Under the pieces are notes generated by a model. That model was not told where the DNA came from and did not search any database. It was given only the letters and a program-made list of their open reading frames with translations. Positions 17,074-26,590 of a DNA stretch of 64,000 nucleotides are shown piece after piece. Source of the stretch: Hydrogenoanaerobacterium saccharovorans (GTDB lineage: Bacteria; Bacillota; Clostridia; Oscillospirales; Ruminococcaceae); contig NZ_RKRD01000002.1 of NCBI RefSeq assembly GCF_003814745.1, positions 310,001-374,000 of the forward strand, given 5' to 3'. The position numbers were made by a program, and so were the translations under genes. The first letter of the stretch is position 1, and the number at the start of each line of letters is the position of its first letter.

Positions 17074-17838
17074 ATGGAGTTCTATAAAAGCAATAAAGCG
17101 TTAAATAAAAGTAAAAAAATAACAGTTATCGCATTTATTCTTTCTATAATACTTATGTTTGCTCCAATAATGTATACGGTATATCAAAATATATTAAAAT
17201 CAGATATGTTATCTAAATTAACTACTTTAGAAAATTTATATTACTTATCGGGTATAGCAGTGGTTCCAATTTCTATAATGGGTGTTATTGTTGCGAGTTT
17301 AATTCCCAAAAGAGTGGCTGTATCACAAAACAATGCAACACTTTTATCTATTAGGCTACAAAACTATGTTGAAATTTTTGAATATATAGAAAGTCTAGAT
17401 TTTGAAATAGAATATGAGGATGTAGCAAATAACAACCCAGAAAAATATAAAATATTAAATTATAAAATTGATAAGTATAAGTACATATTTAGTTATGATA
17501 TTTTTTGTTTAGTTTTCGATTATATAAGTTGTTATAGTCACTATACTAGTAGTAGAAGATTAGCAATAAGTTATTTGAAAAGTGGTGATTTTACCAACGA
17601 TCACTATTGTGAGTATGTCAAAAGAATTTGCAACTATTATAATTTGCTTTACACAAGTTGTGATAGCCGCAATACAGGTCTTATAAATGGAATTGACGAT
17701 TTGATTCAAAACATTCGTTTAAGTATCCCTAATCAAGATGAGTTCAAATATTTGGTAAGTGTTAAAGAGCAAATTCTTAAACGAAATGAAATATATTTTG
17801 CTTTAATGGATGAGTTTGACAGACTATTTAAACAATAG
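17074..17838 (+). CDS. Uncharacterised membrane protein with two TM helices
   Basis: A 254-residue protein. ATG at 17074 follows GGAGGTGG at 17058-17065. Two hydrophobic helices lie near residues 18-38 (TVIAFILSIILMFAPIMYTV) and 50-72 (YYLSGIAVVPISIMGVIVAS). The remaining ~180 residues are a soluble, AT-rich coded, probably helical cytoplasmic domain. I recognise no family. It lies between the Rhs array and a restriction operon, so a defence or conflict role is possible but unsupported by motifs. Confidence 0.7.
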   Translation: MEFYKSNKALNKSKKITVIAFILSIILMFAPIMYTVYQNILKSDMLSKLTTLENLYYLSGIAVVPISIMGVIVASLIPKRVAVSQNNATLLSIRLQNYVEIFEYIESLDFEIEYEDVANNNPEKYKILNYKIDKYKYIFSYDIFCLVFDYISCYSHYTSSRRLAISYLKSGDFTNDHYCEYVKRICNYYNLLYTSCDSRNTGLINGIDDLIQNIRLSIPNQDEFKYLVSVKEQILKRNEIYFALMDEFDRLFKQ

Positions 17839-18067
17839 AAATTCACATAGGAGGCGATGTCCTTCACCGAAAAAACTACAAAAACTGGGTTATAGATATT
17901 TAGATAGAAACTCAAGTAACCGTTGCGAAATCAAAGTATATGATAAGCTTGAGGATGTAGGAAATTACAATAGTAAGTGATTGTAAATTGGATTGACAAT
18001 AAAGGTAACAGATTCTAAGATTAGCCGATTTCTTATTATGTTTATAAATTCTAGAAAGGATTTTAAA

Positions 18068-18319
18068 ATGTCACATAAATTATTTGATATTCGCAACTTA
18101 GAATATTATAAAAGTTACAACGTTTTTACAGCAAGTAAAGACAACTTCAGGTACAAAATTACTCCAAGAGATCATATATTCTACGTTGAAGTTTGGTACG
18201 GGAAGCTTTGTTATGAAAAAAGCCAAATAGTAGAAAAATCAGAATTTACGCTTGACCAAGATGGTTTTGAAAATCTTATAGCTTGGTTAGAGGAAAAATA
18301 TAATTTAAAGCCTATATGA
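18068..18319 (+). CDS. Small hypothetical protein
   Basis: An 83-residue protein. ATG at 18068 is chosen because AGAAAGGA precedes it; an in-frame TTG at 17993 has no ribosome binding site. It is a mixed-charge soluble protein (YYKSYNVFTASKDNFRYKITP, WYGKLCYEKSQIVEKSEF, FENLIAWLEEKYNL) with no recognised family. A strong terminator follows directly. The spacer 17839-18067 before it holds only a short decayed frame. Confidence 0.55.
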   Translation: MSHKLFDIRNLEYYKSYNVFTASKDNFRYKITPRDHIFYVEVWYGKLCYEKSQIVEKSEFTLDQDGFENLIAWLEEKYNLKPI

Positions 18320-18320
18320 G

Positions 18321-18355
18321 AGTAAGCCATAGCGTTGATGCTATGGCTTACTTTT
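18321..18355. terminator. Hairpin terminator
   Basis: AGTAAGCCATAGC / GCTATGGCTTACT, 13 bp, loop GTTGAT, followed by TTTTG. It ends the small hypothetical gene and lies about 150 bases past the end of hsdR on the opposite strand. Confidence 0.75.
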
Positions 18356-18501
18356 GTCTATACACTCTTTCGGTTCTTTATCACACAATACCACACAAAG
18401 AAAAGAATGGCTATAAAAACATTTTAGGTAATCTCAAATGCATATGCATTCAAATAAAATTATTATCGCTAATTCCACTATCGTTTTATAAATGTCCTTT
18501 G

Positions 18502-21500
18502 TTATACTTTTCCACCCACGCCTTTAAACTTGTCGACAAAAGCAGATATTTTTTGAAAAACACTTTGTTTTTTTGTTAAATACTTGGGATTAAGGGGACT
18601 CATTTTAGGAAGAATTTCATTTAATTCTGTTCCGTTTTCACTTGCATACTCTTTTTTTAATGATGTAAGAATATATCTTTTAGCAGCATCAACATTTAGC
18701 TCTTCTTCTCTAATCAATTCTTCCGCTTCTCTTTTTTGCACCGCTTGTGCAAACGAGAAAAAAGCATCTATAATGTCGGATTTATCTTGAATTTCATCTA
18801 AATCTGTTTGATTTATAAAATCGACTATCAAACTTTCTTTTGCACGATTACCTGTACTTGAACGAATTAATCGGCGAACTTCATCAATCAAAGCTTCTTT
18901 ATCTTTTACTTTTTTGTTCTTTTCAAAAATTAGTTCAAGAATATAATCTAAATTTATTTCTTGTGACTTTAAAAGGTCAACTTCAAAGATAACATCATCC
19001 CAATCAACTGAAGATTTTTCTTTATCATTCCCGACTTTTTCTCGACGAAGCCACTCACGAATATCGTTATAAGTTGACCGATAATCTTGAATTGATCTTT
19101 CCTGTGGAACCTCTATTTTTTGCAAAGCTGCAATATCTTCATCGCTTAAGTAATGAGTAGCCTTAAATTCTTCCACAGCCTTCGAGTCAGAAATGTCAAC
19201 TGATTGCAATGCTTTTAAGCTTGCAAACTCGTCATAGTTTTGCAATATATTTTCAACTTTCAAAAACTCACCAAATAGTTTGGCAAATTCTTTTTTGTCA
19301 TGTTCTGTGACAATATCTTGCACATTTGGGAAGCGTAAATTTAATTCTTTAACTACATCTATATAACCACGGCGTGCGTCCCCAGTAGCTATATCTTTAA
19401 AGCCATCCATATATTCCTTATAGCTTTTCTCAAGCACAACATTTTTCGTATTTTTATCACCAAAAAGTGTAATAGCGTCAATGGTTGCTTGCTCTAAATT
19501 TCTAAAAGTAACAATATTACCAAATGTTTTTGTAGAATCATAAATGCGGTTAGTTCTTGAAAAAGCCTGGATTAAACCATGGTAACGCAAATTTTTATCA
19601 ACAAATAGTGTGTTAAGTGTTGGTGCATCAAAGCCTGTTAAGAACATACCGACCACAATTAACAAATCGACTTCCTGCTTTTTCACTCTGTTTGCAAGGT
19701 CACGATAATAATTTTGAAATTCCTTGCTTTCTACACCAAAGTTAGTTTTGAACACCCTGTTATAATCATTAATAGCCATTGTTAAAAATTCTTTTGCACT
19801 GCTGTCCATTGCAGTTGGTTCAAAAGTTTCATCAACAATTTCGCCTATCGCACTTTGTTCTTCGTTTGCAGCAAAAGAAAAAATAGTTGCAATTTTCAAA
19901 GGTTTTTCGCTATCTTTCTGTAAGTTATTTAAAGATTCATAATATAGTTTTGCTGCGTTAACACTACTAACAGCAAACATAGCATTAAAGCCCTTTGCTC
20001 CGATATGAGAACGATGGGTTTTTATTCTAAAATTATTTAAAATGTACTGTGATATTTCTTTAATTCGCTCAGGGTGCAATAAGGCTTCTTTGGTTTCTGC
20101 AGCTGAAAGTTTTTTCTCATCTTGCTCCATCTCAATAGAATTAAACCTTGGACGAACATCGTTATAATCGACTTTAAACTTTAAAACCTTTTCATCTCTA
20201 ATAGCGTCGGTTATCACATAAGAATGTAACTCTCTGCCAAATACAGAAGCGGTAGTTTCCGCTCCCAAAGCATTTTCAGGGAAGATTGGCGTGCCTGTAA
20301 ATCCAAACTGGTAGTACTGTTTAAACTTCTTATGAATGTTTTTTTGAGCCTCGCCAAACTGGGAGCGATGACATTCATCGAAAATGAAAACGACTTGTTT
20401 ATTGTAAACAGGCAACTCTGTTTCACTTTTAATAAGATTATTTAGTTTCTGAATAGTAGTAACAATGATTTTATTATCGTCTTTTTCAATATTGCGTTTA
20501 AGCCCGGCTGTGTTTTCAGAGCCATTTACGCTATCGGGAGAAAAACGCTGATACTCTTTCATTGTCTGATAATCTAAATCTTTTCTATCTACCACAAAAA
20601 ACACTTTGTCTATAAAGTTAAGCTCAGTAGCAAGGCGTGCGGCTTTAAAGCTTGTCAGCGTTTTGCCGCTGCCTGTTGTGTGCCAAATGTATCCACCGCC
20701 CTCAACCGTTCTCCACTTTTTAGCTTGGTGTGAGCTTTTAATTTTCCACAATATTCTTTCTGTTGCAGCTATTTGATATGGTCGCATAATCAGTAGATTG
20801 TTGCTTGAATCAAATACAGAATAATTAAGCAAGACATTGAGTATTGTGTTTTTTTGAAAAAAAGTAGCAGTAAAATCCTTTAAGTCTTTAATCAGTGTAT
20901 TATCGGATTTTGCCCAGTTCATTGTAAAATCAAAACTGTTCTTATCTCGTTTCGTTGTGTTTGCAAAATAACGGCTATCGGTACCGTTAGAAATTACGCA
21001 AATTTGTAGATATTTATATAGTGAATTTTCGGCATTAAAGCTCTCCTTACTGTATCTATTCACTTGGTTGAATGCCTCTTTGATGGCTACACCACGTTTT
21101 TTCAGCTCCACTTGTACCATTGGCAAACCATTTACCAAAATAGTAACATCGTAGCGGTTAGCCTGTGTACCCGTTTGCTCAAACTGTGAAATTACTTGCA
21201 ATTTATTTTTGGTAATATCATTTTTATTTACTAAATAAATGTTTTCAATATGCCCATCATCAAACACAAAGTCATAAATATGGTCATTATGTATTTTGCG
21301 GGTTTTATCAATTAGACTATCGCTTGCCTTGTCTAAATATTCTTCACAAAATCGTCTCCATTCATCATCGGTAAAATGAGTGCCGTTAAGGTTTTGCAAC
21401 TGAACCCTAACATTATCAAGCATTTTGTCAGATGTAGTTAAATCTTTAAGGTAATCATAGCCTTGACTTACTAAGTCTTCTATTAGTTCACGCTCTAAAT

Positions 21501-21600
21501 CGGCTTCGGCTTGATATGTAGCTCCACATTGGTCGATTTTAGTGTATTTATCTAAGACTATAAAATTGTTAGATTCTGCTATGGGGTTGTAATCACACAT
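18502..21600 (-). CDS. hsdR: Type I restriction enzyme, R subunit
   Basis: A 1032-residue motor and nuclease subunit. AAGGAG precedes the ATG at 21600 in the 3-base gap after the anticodon nuclease gene. The N-terminal nuclease domain has D151 in YDVTILVN and the E-x-K of VELKKRG (165-167). The SF2 translocase has Walker A WHTTGSGKT (306-314), DECH (408-411), FGFTGTP (432-438) and a late motif HGLIQAFSRTNR. It cuts DNA after ATP-driven translocation when unmethylated sites are bound by HsdM2-HsdS. It is the last gene of the operon. Confidence 0.95.
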   Translation of the reverse strand: MCDYNPIAESNNFIVLDKYTKIDQCGATYQAEADLERELIEDLVSQGYDYLKDLTTSDKMLDNVRVQLQNLNGTHFTDDEWRRFCEEYLDKASDSLIDKTRKIHNDHIYDFVFDDGHIENIYLVNKNDITKNKLQVISQFEQTGTQANRYDVTILVNGLPMVQVELKKRGVAIKEAFNQVNRYSKESFNAENSLYKYLQICVISNGTDSRYFANTTKRDKNSFDFTMNWAKSDNTLIKDLKDFTATFFQKNTILNVLLNYSVFDSSNNLLIMRPYQIAATERILWKIKSSHQAKKWRTVEGGGYIWHTTGSGKTLTSFKAARLATELNFIDKVFFVVDRKDLDYQTMKEYQRFSPDSVNGSENTAGLKRNIEKDDNKIIVTTIQKLNNLIKSETELPVYNKQVVFIFDECHRSQFGEAQKNIHKKFKQYYQFGFTGTPIFPENALGAETTASVFGRELHSYVITDAIRDEKVLKFKVDYNDVRPRFNSIEMEQDEKKLSAAETKEALLHPERIKEISQYILNNFRIKTHRSHIGAKGFNAMFAVSSVNAAKLYYESLNNLQKDSEKPLKIATIFSFAANEEQSAIGEIVDETFEPTAMDSSAKEFLTMAINDYNRVFKTNFGVESKEFQNYYRDLANRVKKQEVDLLIVVGMFLTGFDAPTLNTLFVDKNLRYHGLIQAFSRTNRIYDSTKTFGNIVTFRNLEQATIDAITLFGDKNTKNVVLEKSYKEYMDGFKDIATGDARRGYIDVVKELNLRFPNVQDIVTEHDKKEFAKLFGEFLKVENILQNYDEFASLKALQSVDISDSKAVEEFKATHYLSDEDIAALQKIEVPQERSIQDYRSTYNDIREWLRREKVGNDKEKSSVDWDDVIFEVDLLKSQEINLDYILELIFEKNKKVKDKEALIDEVRRLIRSSTGNRAKESLIVDFINQTDLDEIQDKSDIIDAFFSFAQAVQKREAEELIREEELNVDAAKRYILTSLKKEYASENGTELNEILPKMSPLNPKYLTKKQSVFQKISAFVDKFKGVGGKV

Positions 21601-21603
21601 TTT

Positions 21604-22815
21604 TTATTTCTCCTTAACATGTGTATTTTGCTTGATGTTAAATTTATATATTTTTGAAATTTCTTGAACAAGATTTTTAAGCATTCTTTTGTCACCATCT
21701 GTAATCATAACAATTTCCTCAGCTGAATGTTTAGAATGACTTGATAAGTTTAGTATTCTTTTAATATACGATTCACGCTCTCCTTTAACAGGGGTTAATA
21801 AATCGCCCCAATTATCATATCCTAGAAAAGTTGCTGTTTTCTCTAAAATATTTCTTAAAAAACTAAAGTGATATTTGTATATTTGTTCAGTCTCAATAGC
21901 TGTTTCAATTTCATCTAATAAAAATAAGTGGTAAGAAAATGGTGAATCATTTGAGTTGTTTAATTCATAATTCAAATCTTCATTTTTTGTTAGACAATAC
22001 TTTTTGAAATGCTTGTTAGGATTGTACCCTGATTGCTTATTTTTATTATTAAATTCGTTACTAAGTACATTATAAAACAGTGGATTATGAGTTGTAATGA
22101 TAAATTTTAGTTCAGATTTACTATCTTTAATTATCTTTGCCAAGTCTACCGCTATTTGAATTAAGTGGTTTTCATCTAAGGATGTTACAGGGTCATCAAT
22201 AAACACATATTTTAAATTATCAAATTTATCTGTTTCTCTTTCTTGGTATATACTGTCTTTATCAATATTCAAAACCTCTGTGACTTGTTCAAGCAACGAG
22301 TAAAACACGCTCCATATAAAGCAGCTTTCTTCGCCTTTAGAAATTTTAATATTATTAGAGCTATCATTATTACCACGCTCATAAGAAAAAGTCACTTCTG
22401 AAAAAGCAGATACTTTAACATCTTTGCCCTCATCATCTTTGAAAGTATGATCTGCATTAAAATGTGGTGTTAGCCTTTCATCAGTGTAGTGTTGAAAGAT
22501 GTCAATGCTATTGTTTTCTTGTCCTTGGTCTACAAAAACCCAATGCGTAAAAACATTCGGCTGTATTTTAAGTTTTGGTTCAGAGTCATTATCCAAGTCA
22601 TTATCCCAATAAAACAAATCTTCTGTAAAGGCATTATAATAGAGGATTTTTTTGCTTTCCAACCCTGTTTCTTCTGAATCAGCTTTAGGGTCAACCAATG
22701 CCCTGAATTCTTTTGAAAGTCTTGTTTTGCCCGTTCCGTTAAAAGCATAGATGAGTTGAACTTTTTTATTACTATCTTTTAGCTCTTGAGCAATTTTATT
22801 TAAACTTTTCCCCAT
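21604..22815 (-). CDS. prrC: PrrC-like anticodon nuclease (ABC-type ATPase plus nuclease domain)
   Basis: 403 residues, close to E. coli PrrC (396). The ABC-type half has Walker A FNGTGKT (25-31), signature ISKGEES (158-164), Walker B YVFIDDP (203-209) and H-loop THN (H243). The C-terminal half carries R321-x3-E325 in LRNILEKTATFLGY and H360 in LSSHSKHS, matching in order and spacing the known PrrC catalytic triad R320/E324/H356. PrrC is held inactive by its type I restriction enzyme and cuts the anticodon loop of tRNA-Lys when a phage inhibits restriction. Gene order hsdS-prrC-hsdR is as in the classic prr locus. The tRNA target here is inferred. Confidence 0.82.
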   Translation of the reverse strand: MGKSLNKIAQELKDSNKKVQLIYAFNGTGKTRLSKEFRALVDPKADSEETGLESKKILYYNAFTEDLFYWDNDLDNDSEPKLKIQPNVFTHWVFVDQGQENNSIDIFQHYTDERLTPHFNADHTFKDDEGKDVKVSAFSEVTFSYERGNNDSSNNIKISKGEESCFIWSVFYSLLEQVTEVLNIDKDSIYQERETDKFDNLKYVFIDDPVTSLDENHLIQIAVDLAKIIKDSKSELKFIITTHNPLFYNVLSNEFNNKNKQSGYNPNKHFKKYCLTKNEDLNYELNNSNDSPFSYHLFLLDEIETAIETEQIYKYHFSFLRNILEKTATFLGYDNWGDLLTPVKGERESYIKRILNLSSHSKHSAEEIVMITDGDKRMLKNLVQEISKIYKFNIKQNTHVKEK

Positions 22816-22825
22816 ATCTCCACCT

Positions 22826-23992
22826 CTATATTTGCTTCTCTTTAAATGTCAAAAGCTTATCCCTATAATACTCATACTGTTGTTGTCTTGCTTTTATTTC
22901 AGCAGGCAAACCAACGGAAATATCGTTGCAAAGGGTGTCGAAACGGTCGAGAATATCAACAATCCGTTGTTGCTCGGCGAGGGGTGGAACGGGAATGGGA
23001 ATTTTATTTAATACAGATTGAGTTAAGCTTGGTACACCACCAGCAGTATTATATTGCTCAAGATGTTCTTTTTGTAAATAATAAAATACAAATTTAGGAA
23101 TAATGATATTTGTATATATATCAGTATAAAAAATTGTATCAACTGTCCAAAATGGAGTATCAATATAATACAATTTATTAATAGAGCCTTTTCTTGGAAT
23201 TAATACTGATGGTCTATCTAACACAAATGTATCTATATATGTCATTATTCCACCAGAACCATATACAGGTATTTCACCTTCTTCAAATTGCTTGTAGTCT
23301 TTTCCATTTTTTATTTTCAAAACATCAGATAATGTTTTCCACTCCACCTCATCGCCAAAGGTGAGCAAACTATCCCTATAATACTCATACTGTTTTTTTC
23401 TTGCTGTAAGCTCCGCTGTAAGCTCCGCTGTAAGCTCCGCTGTATGCTCCGTGAAATTATCCAAAATGCGGACAATTTCCTCTTGCACAGGCAATGGTGG
23501 GAGGGGGATAATAAACTCCATCATTTTTACGGAACTTAAATTTGGTTGTGCTCCAGTACCTGATGAAATATTTAAAATATCATTTGATTTACTTAATAAC
23601 CAATGAAATAAATATCTGTTGTTTAGTTTCTCTTTGAATGGAATAAACATTCCAACTCGTTGATTTAAATAATAAGTATTATCACTATAGTTGTATCCTA
23701 TTTTTCCAGTAGTTGCACCAGACATAGCAACAACTATACTGTCTTTTTTCACCTTATATTGTTCAAGGTTTTCTTTATAATCCTCTTTGTTAAAATAAAT
23801 ATATCCATCATTTGATAATTCACCAGAATTGATATTTGTTATTCTCAAAATAGGAAATCCTGTATGGCTAAATTTACTACTCTTAAATGCAAATCCGTTC
23901 TGAAATTTACATATTTTATTTAGTTTTGCATACTCCACACCATCAGGGCAAAGCTCTTTTATAAGCTCATCTAATTTACTCATTTGCTTCAC
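22826..23992 (-). CDS. hsdS: Type I restriction-modification specificity subunit
   Basis: A 388-residue S subunit with two target recognition domains. TRD1 (about residues 10-175) ends in LPPLPVQEEIVRILDNF, TRD2 (about 215-345) ends in VPPLAEQQRIVDILDRF; each is followed by a coiled spacer helix ending YEYYRD. The central spacer carries TAEL repeats (see 23403-23450). Each TRD reads one half of the bipartite site. Its start overlaps the end of the rhuM-like gene by 17 bases, showing tight coupling in the operon. Confidence 0.93.
   Translation of the reverse strand: MKQMSKLDELIKELCPDGVEYAKLNKICKFQNGFAFKSSKFSHTGFPILRITNINSGELSNDGYIYFNKEDYKENLEQYKVKKDSIVVAMSGATTGKIGYNYSDNTYYLNQRVGMFIPFKEKLNNRYLFHWLLSKSNDILNISSGTGAQPNLSSVKMMEFIIPLPPLPVQEEIVRILDNFTEHTAELTAELTAELTARKKQYEYYRDSLLTFGDEVEWKTLSDVLKIKNGKDYKQFEEGEIPVYGSGGIMTYIDTFVLDRPSVLIPRKGSINKLYYIDTPFWTVDTIFYTDIYTNIIIPKFVFYYLQKEHLEQYNTAGGVPSLTQSVLNKIPIPVPPLAEQQRIVDILDRFDTLCNDISVGLPAEIKARQQQYEYYRDKLLTFKEKQI
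23403..23450 (-). repeat. 12-bp tandem repeats coding TAEL spacer in hsdS
   Basis: Three exact GCTGTAAGCTCC units and a fourth with one change stand in tandem. On the coding strand they encode (E)HTA-ELTA-ELTA-ELTA. In the EcoR124 family, two versus three TAEL units alter the gap length in the recognition site, so slippage here could change specificity. Confidence 0.9.
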
Positions 23993-24992
23993 CGCCTTTT
24001 TTCAAAAGCTTTTTCACTTGCTTTTCAAAATCAGAATTGATTTTTTGTGTTTTATTAAACTCGTCATATTCTGCCTTTGCTTTTTTATCTGCCTGACTTT
24101 TGCTTATTCTGCCTTTACCCTCTAAAATATCATATTTTCTAAATGATAAAAACTCGTTTATGCTTGTAGCAAACTCATTCATGGTAAAAGTGTTTTCACG
24201 CTCGATTAAATCTTCAATATAGTCAAAATAGCCTGTAACCGCACGTTCAAGCTGTCTTATCTGTTTTTCATCAAGATAATTTTTTGCAACTGTTACATCG
24301 CTTTTTAAAACTCTGCCATCCGGTGCGTTTTTCCAAGTGGTTAGACCCATGTTTTCCTTTGTTCGGTCTGCCCCTGTATCAATAATTTCTGCCGCAGTTT
24401 TGCCTGTAATTGCAAAGTGAAATTTGTTTTGCACCATTGCATAAAACTCTTTTGTAATTTCGGCATTTTTATCATAATCTATGCTGCACTCTGCAAAAAT
24501 GTCTGTAATTTGCAGCCAAATTCTTCGCTCGCTTGCACGAATAGAGCGAACACGTTCTAAAAGTTCTTTAAAATAATCTTTACCAAATGCTGTTTTTCCT
24601 TGTTTTAAACGCTCATCGTCCATTGCAAAGCCTTTGGTCATATATTCCTTTAAAACAGAGGTAGCCCAAATTCTAAAATTAGTGGCTTTACGAGAATTTA
24701 CACGATAGCCAACAGAGATAATTGCATCAAGATTGTAAAAATCTAAAGTGCGTTTTACATCTCTACTACCCTCAGTTTGAACTATTTCCATTTTGGAAAC
24801 AGTTGATTCTGGTTGTAATTCACCTTCTGAAAAGACATTAGAAAGATGTTTTGAAATCGCCGGTACTTCAACATCAAACAATTCTGACATAGCTTTTTGC
24901 GTGAGCCAAATGGTCTCGTCTTTCACTACTGCATTGACAGATACATCTTCTTGGGGTGTATTATATATTAAAAATTGCAATTCCTTATTCAT
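23976..24992 (-). CDS. rhuM: RhuM-family protein
   Basis: A 338-residue RhuM (virulence RhuM, COG3943) protein. It starts MNKELQFLIYNTP and has the family segments VNAVVKDETIWLTQKAMSELF, a helix-turn-helix-like ISKHLSNVF, NLDAIISVGYRVNS, and ATNFRIWATSVLKEYMTKGF. The molecular function is not established. Members often lie within type I restriction loci, as here between hsdM (2-base gap) and hsdS (17-base overlap). Its start has GAGGTG at the end of hsdM as ribosome binding site. Confidence 0.88.
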   Translation of the reverse strand: MNKELQFLIYNTPQEDVSVNAVVKDETIWLTQKAMSELFDVEVPAISKHLSNVFSEGELQPESTVSKMEIVQTEGSRDVKRTLDFYNLDAIISVGYRVNSRKATNFRIWATSVLKEYMTKGFAMDDERLKQGKTAFGKDYFKELLERVRSIRASERRIWLQITDIFAECSIDYDKNAEITKEFYAMVQNKFHFAITGKTAAEIIDTGADRTKENMGLTTWKNAPDGRVLKSDVTVAKNYLDEKQIRQLERAVTGYFDYIEDLIERENTFTMNEFATSINEFLSFRKYDILEGKGRISKSQADKKAKAEYDEFNKTQKINSDFEKQVKKLLKKGGEANE

Positions 24993-24994
24993 AT

Positions 24995-26542
24995 TTACAC
25001 CTCAATTTCTGCAATAATTTTATCTATTTCAGCACGAAGCGTGTCAATTTTTGCAACAGTGGTTTTAAGCTCTGCATTTAACTTGTTTATATCAATAACC
25101 TCTCGTGTATCTTTTGCCTCTACATAAGAGCTTACAGAAAGATTATAATTTTCCTCTGCTATTTTATCCTTATCAACCGATTTTGTAATGTATTCTACAT
25201 CTTTTTTATTCTCAAATAGCTGCACAATTTTTTCAATATGTTCTTCTGTTAAAATATTATTATTAGTTTCTTTCTTAAAAAAGTCTTCTCCGCTGGCATC
25301 TATAAACTGAACCTTAGTATCGCTTTTGTGTTTAGACAGCACCAAGATATTAACGGCTATTGAAGTGCCGTAAAAAAGGTTTGGTGCAAGAGAAATCACC
25401 GTTTCAACAAAGTTGTTTTCAATCAAATATTGTCTTATTTTTTGCTCTGCACCGCCACGATAAAATATACCGGGAAAACAAACAATAGCGGCACGCCCTT
25501 TGCTTGAAAGATAGCTTAGTGTGTGAAGAACAAACGCAAAATCCGCCTTTGACTTTGGCGCAAGTACACCGGCAGGTGCAAAACGCTCATCATTAATAAG
25601 AGTTGGGTCATCGCTGCCAACCCAATTGATTGAATAAGGAGGGTTTGATACAATGGCATCAAAAGGCTTGTCATTGCCAAAGCGTGGGTCTGTTAAGGTA
25701 TTACCCAGTGCTATGTTAAATTTATCATAGTTTACATTGTGCAAAAACATATTCATACGAGCAAGGATATAGGTTGTGTGGTTAATTTCTTGTCCATAAA
25801 ATCCGTCTTCAATAATATGTTCGTCAAATTGCTTTTTCGCTTGCAGTAGCAAAGAACCCGAACCGCAAGCCGGGTCATAAATTTTATTGATTGTCTTTTG
25901 ACCTTGAATTGCTAATTTTGCAATAAGTTTAGACACGCTTTGAGGTGTGAAAAATTCTCCTCCCGATTTACCGGCATTGGCAGCATAGTTAGAAATCAGA
26001 AACTCATAGGCATCGCCAAACAAGTCAATGTGATTATCTTCAAAGTCACCGAAGTTAAGCCCTTCAACACCTTTAATAACAGCGGCTAAACGACTATTTT
26101 TGTCTTTTACTGTGTTTCCAAGCCTGTTGCTTGTTGTATCAAAATCTGCAAACAAACCTTTAATATCAAGTTCGGACGGATAACCATTTGCGGAGCTTTC
26201 AATGGCATCAAAGATTGTCTTCAAATCGGTATTTAAGCTATCGTTTTTGTTTGCATTTTTTGCAATATTACAAAAAAGCTGACTTGGATAAATAAAATAG
26301 CCTTTTGTTTTAATTGCATCTTCTTTGATTTCATCAGTGATAATATCATCGGAAAGCTCTGCATAATGAATACTATCATCGCCACCTTCGATATAGTTAG
26401 CGAAATTTTCGCTAATAAAACGATAAAAAAGTGTACCTAAAACATATTGTTTAAAATCCCATCCGTCAACCGAGCCTCTGACATCGTTGGCTATTTTCCA
26501 TATTTGAGATTGTAATTCTGCTCTTTGTGCTGCACTTGACAT
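24995..26542 (-). CDS. hsdM: Type I restriction-modification DNA methyltransferase subunit
   Basis: A 515-residue adenine methyltransferase. It has a helical N-terminal domain (AELQSQIWKIANDVRGSVDGWDFKQYVLGTLFYRF), GEFFTPQSVSKLIAKL, the SAM motif YDPACGSGSLLL and catalytic NPPY (DAIVSNPPYSINW). A coiled C-terminal helix would contact HsdS. GGAGG precedes the ATG at 26542. It makes the host-protecting methylation with HsdS and is needed for restriction with HsdR. Confidence 0.95.
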   Translation of the reverse strand: MSSAAQRAELQSQIWKIANDVRGSVDGWDFKQYVLGTLFYRFISENFANYIEGGDDSIHYAELSDDIITDEIKEDAIKTKGYFIYPSQLFCNIAKNANKNDSLNTDLKTIFDAIESSANGYPSELDIKGLFADFDTTSNRLGNTVKDKNSRLAAVIKGVEGLNFGDFEDNHIDLFGDAYEFLISNYAANAGKSGGEFFTPQSVSKLIAKLAIQGQKTINKIYDPACGSGSLLLQAKKQFDEHIIEDGFYGQEINHTTYILARMNMFLHNVNYDKFNIALGNTLTDPRFGNDKPFDAIVSNPPYSINWVGSDDPTLINDERFAPAGVLAPKSKADFAFVLHTLSYLSSKGRAAIVCFPGIFYRGGAEQKIRQYLIENNFVETVISLAPNLFYGTSIAVNILVLSKHKSDTKVQFIDASGEDFFKKETNNNILTEEHIEKIVQLFENKKDVEYITKSVDKDKIAEENYNLSVSSYVEAKDTREVIDINKLNAELKTTVAKIDTLRAEIDKIIAEIEV

Positions 26543-26590
26543 TATTTATTCCTCCATTTAGCAATATAGGGCATGTATACTCTATATTCG

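Noticed and set aside
23403..23450. Tandem 12-bp units as a CRISPR-like array
   Set aside because: There are no spacers between units and the repeat encodes the TAEL linker of hsdS. No CRISPR array was seen anywhere in the window.
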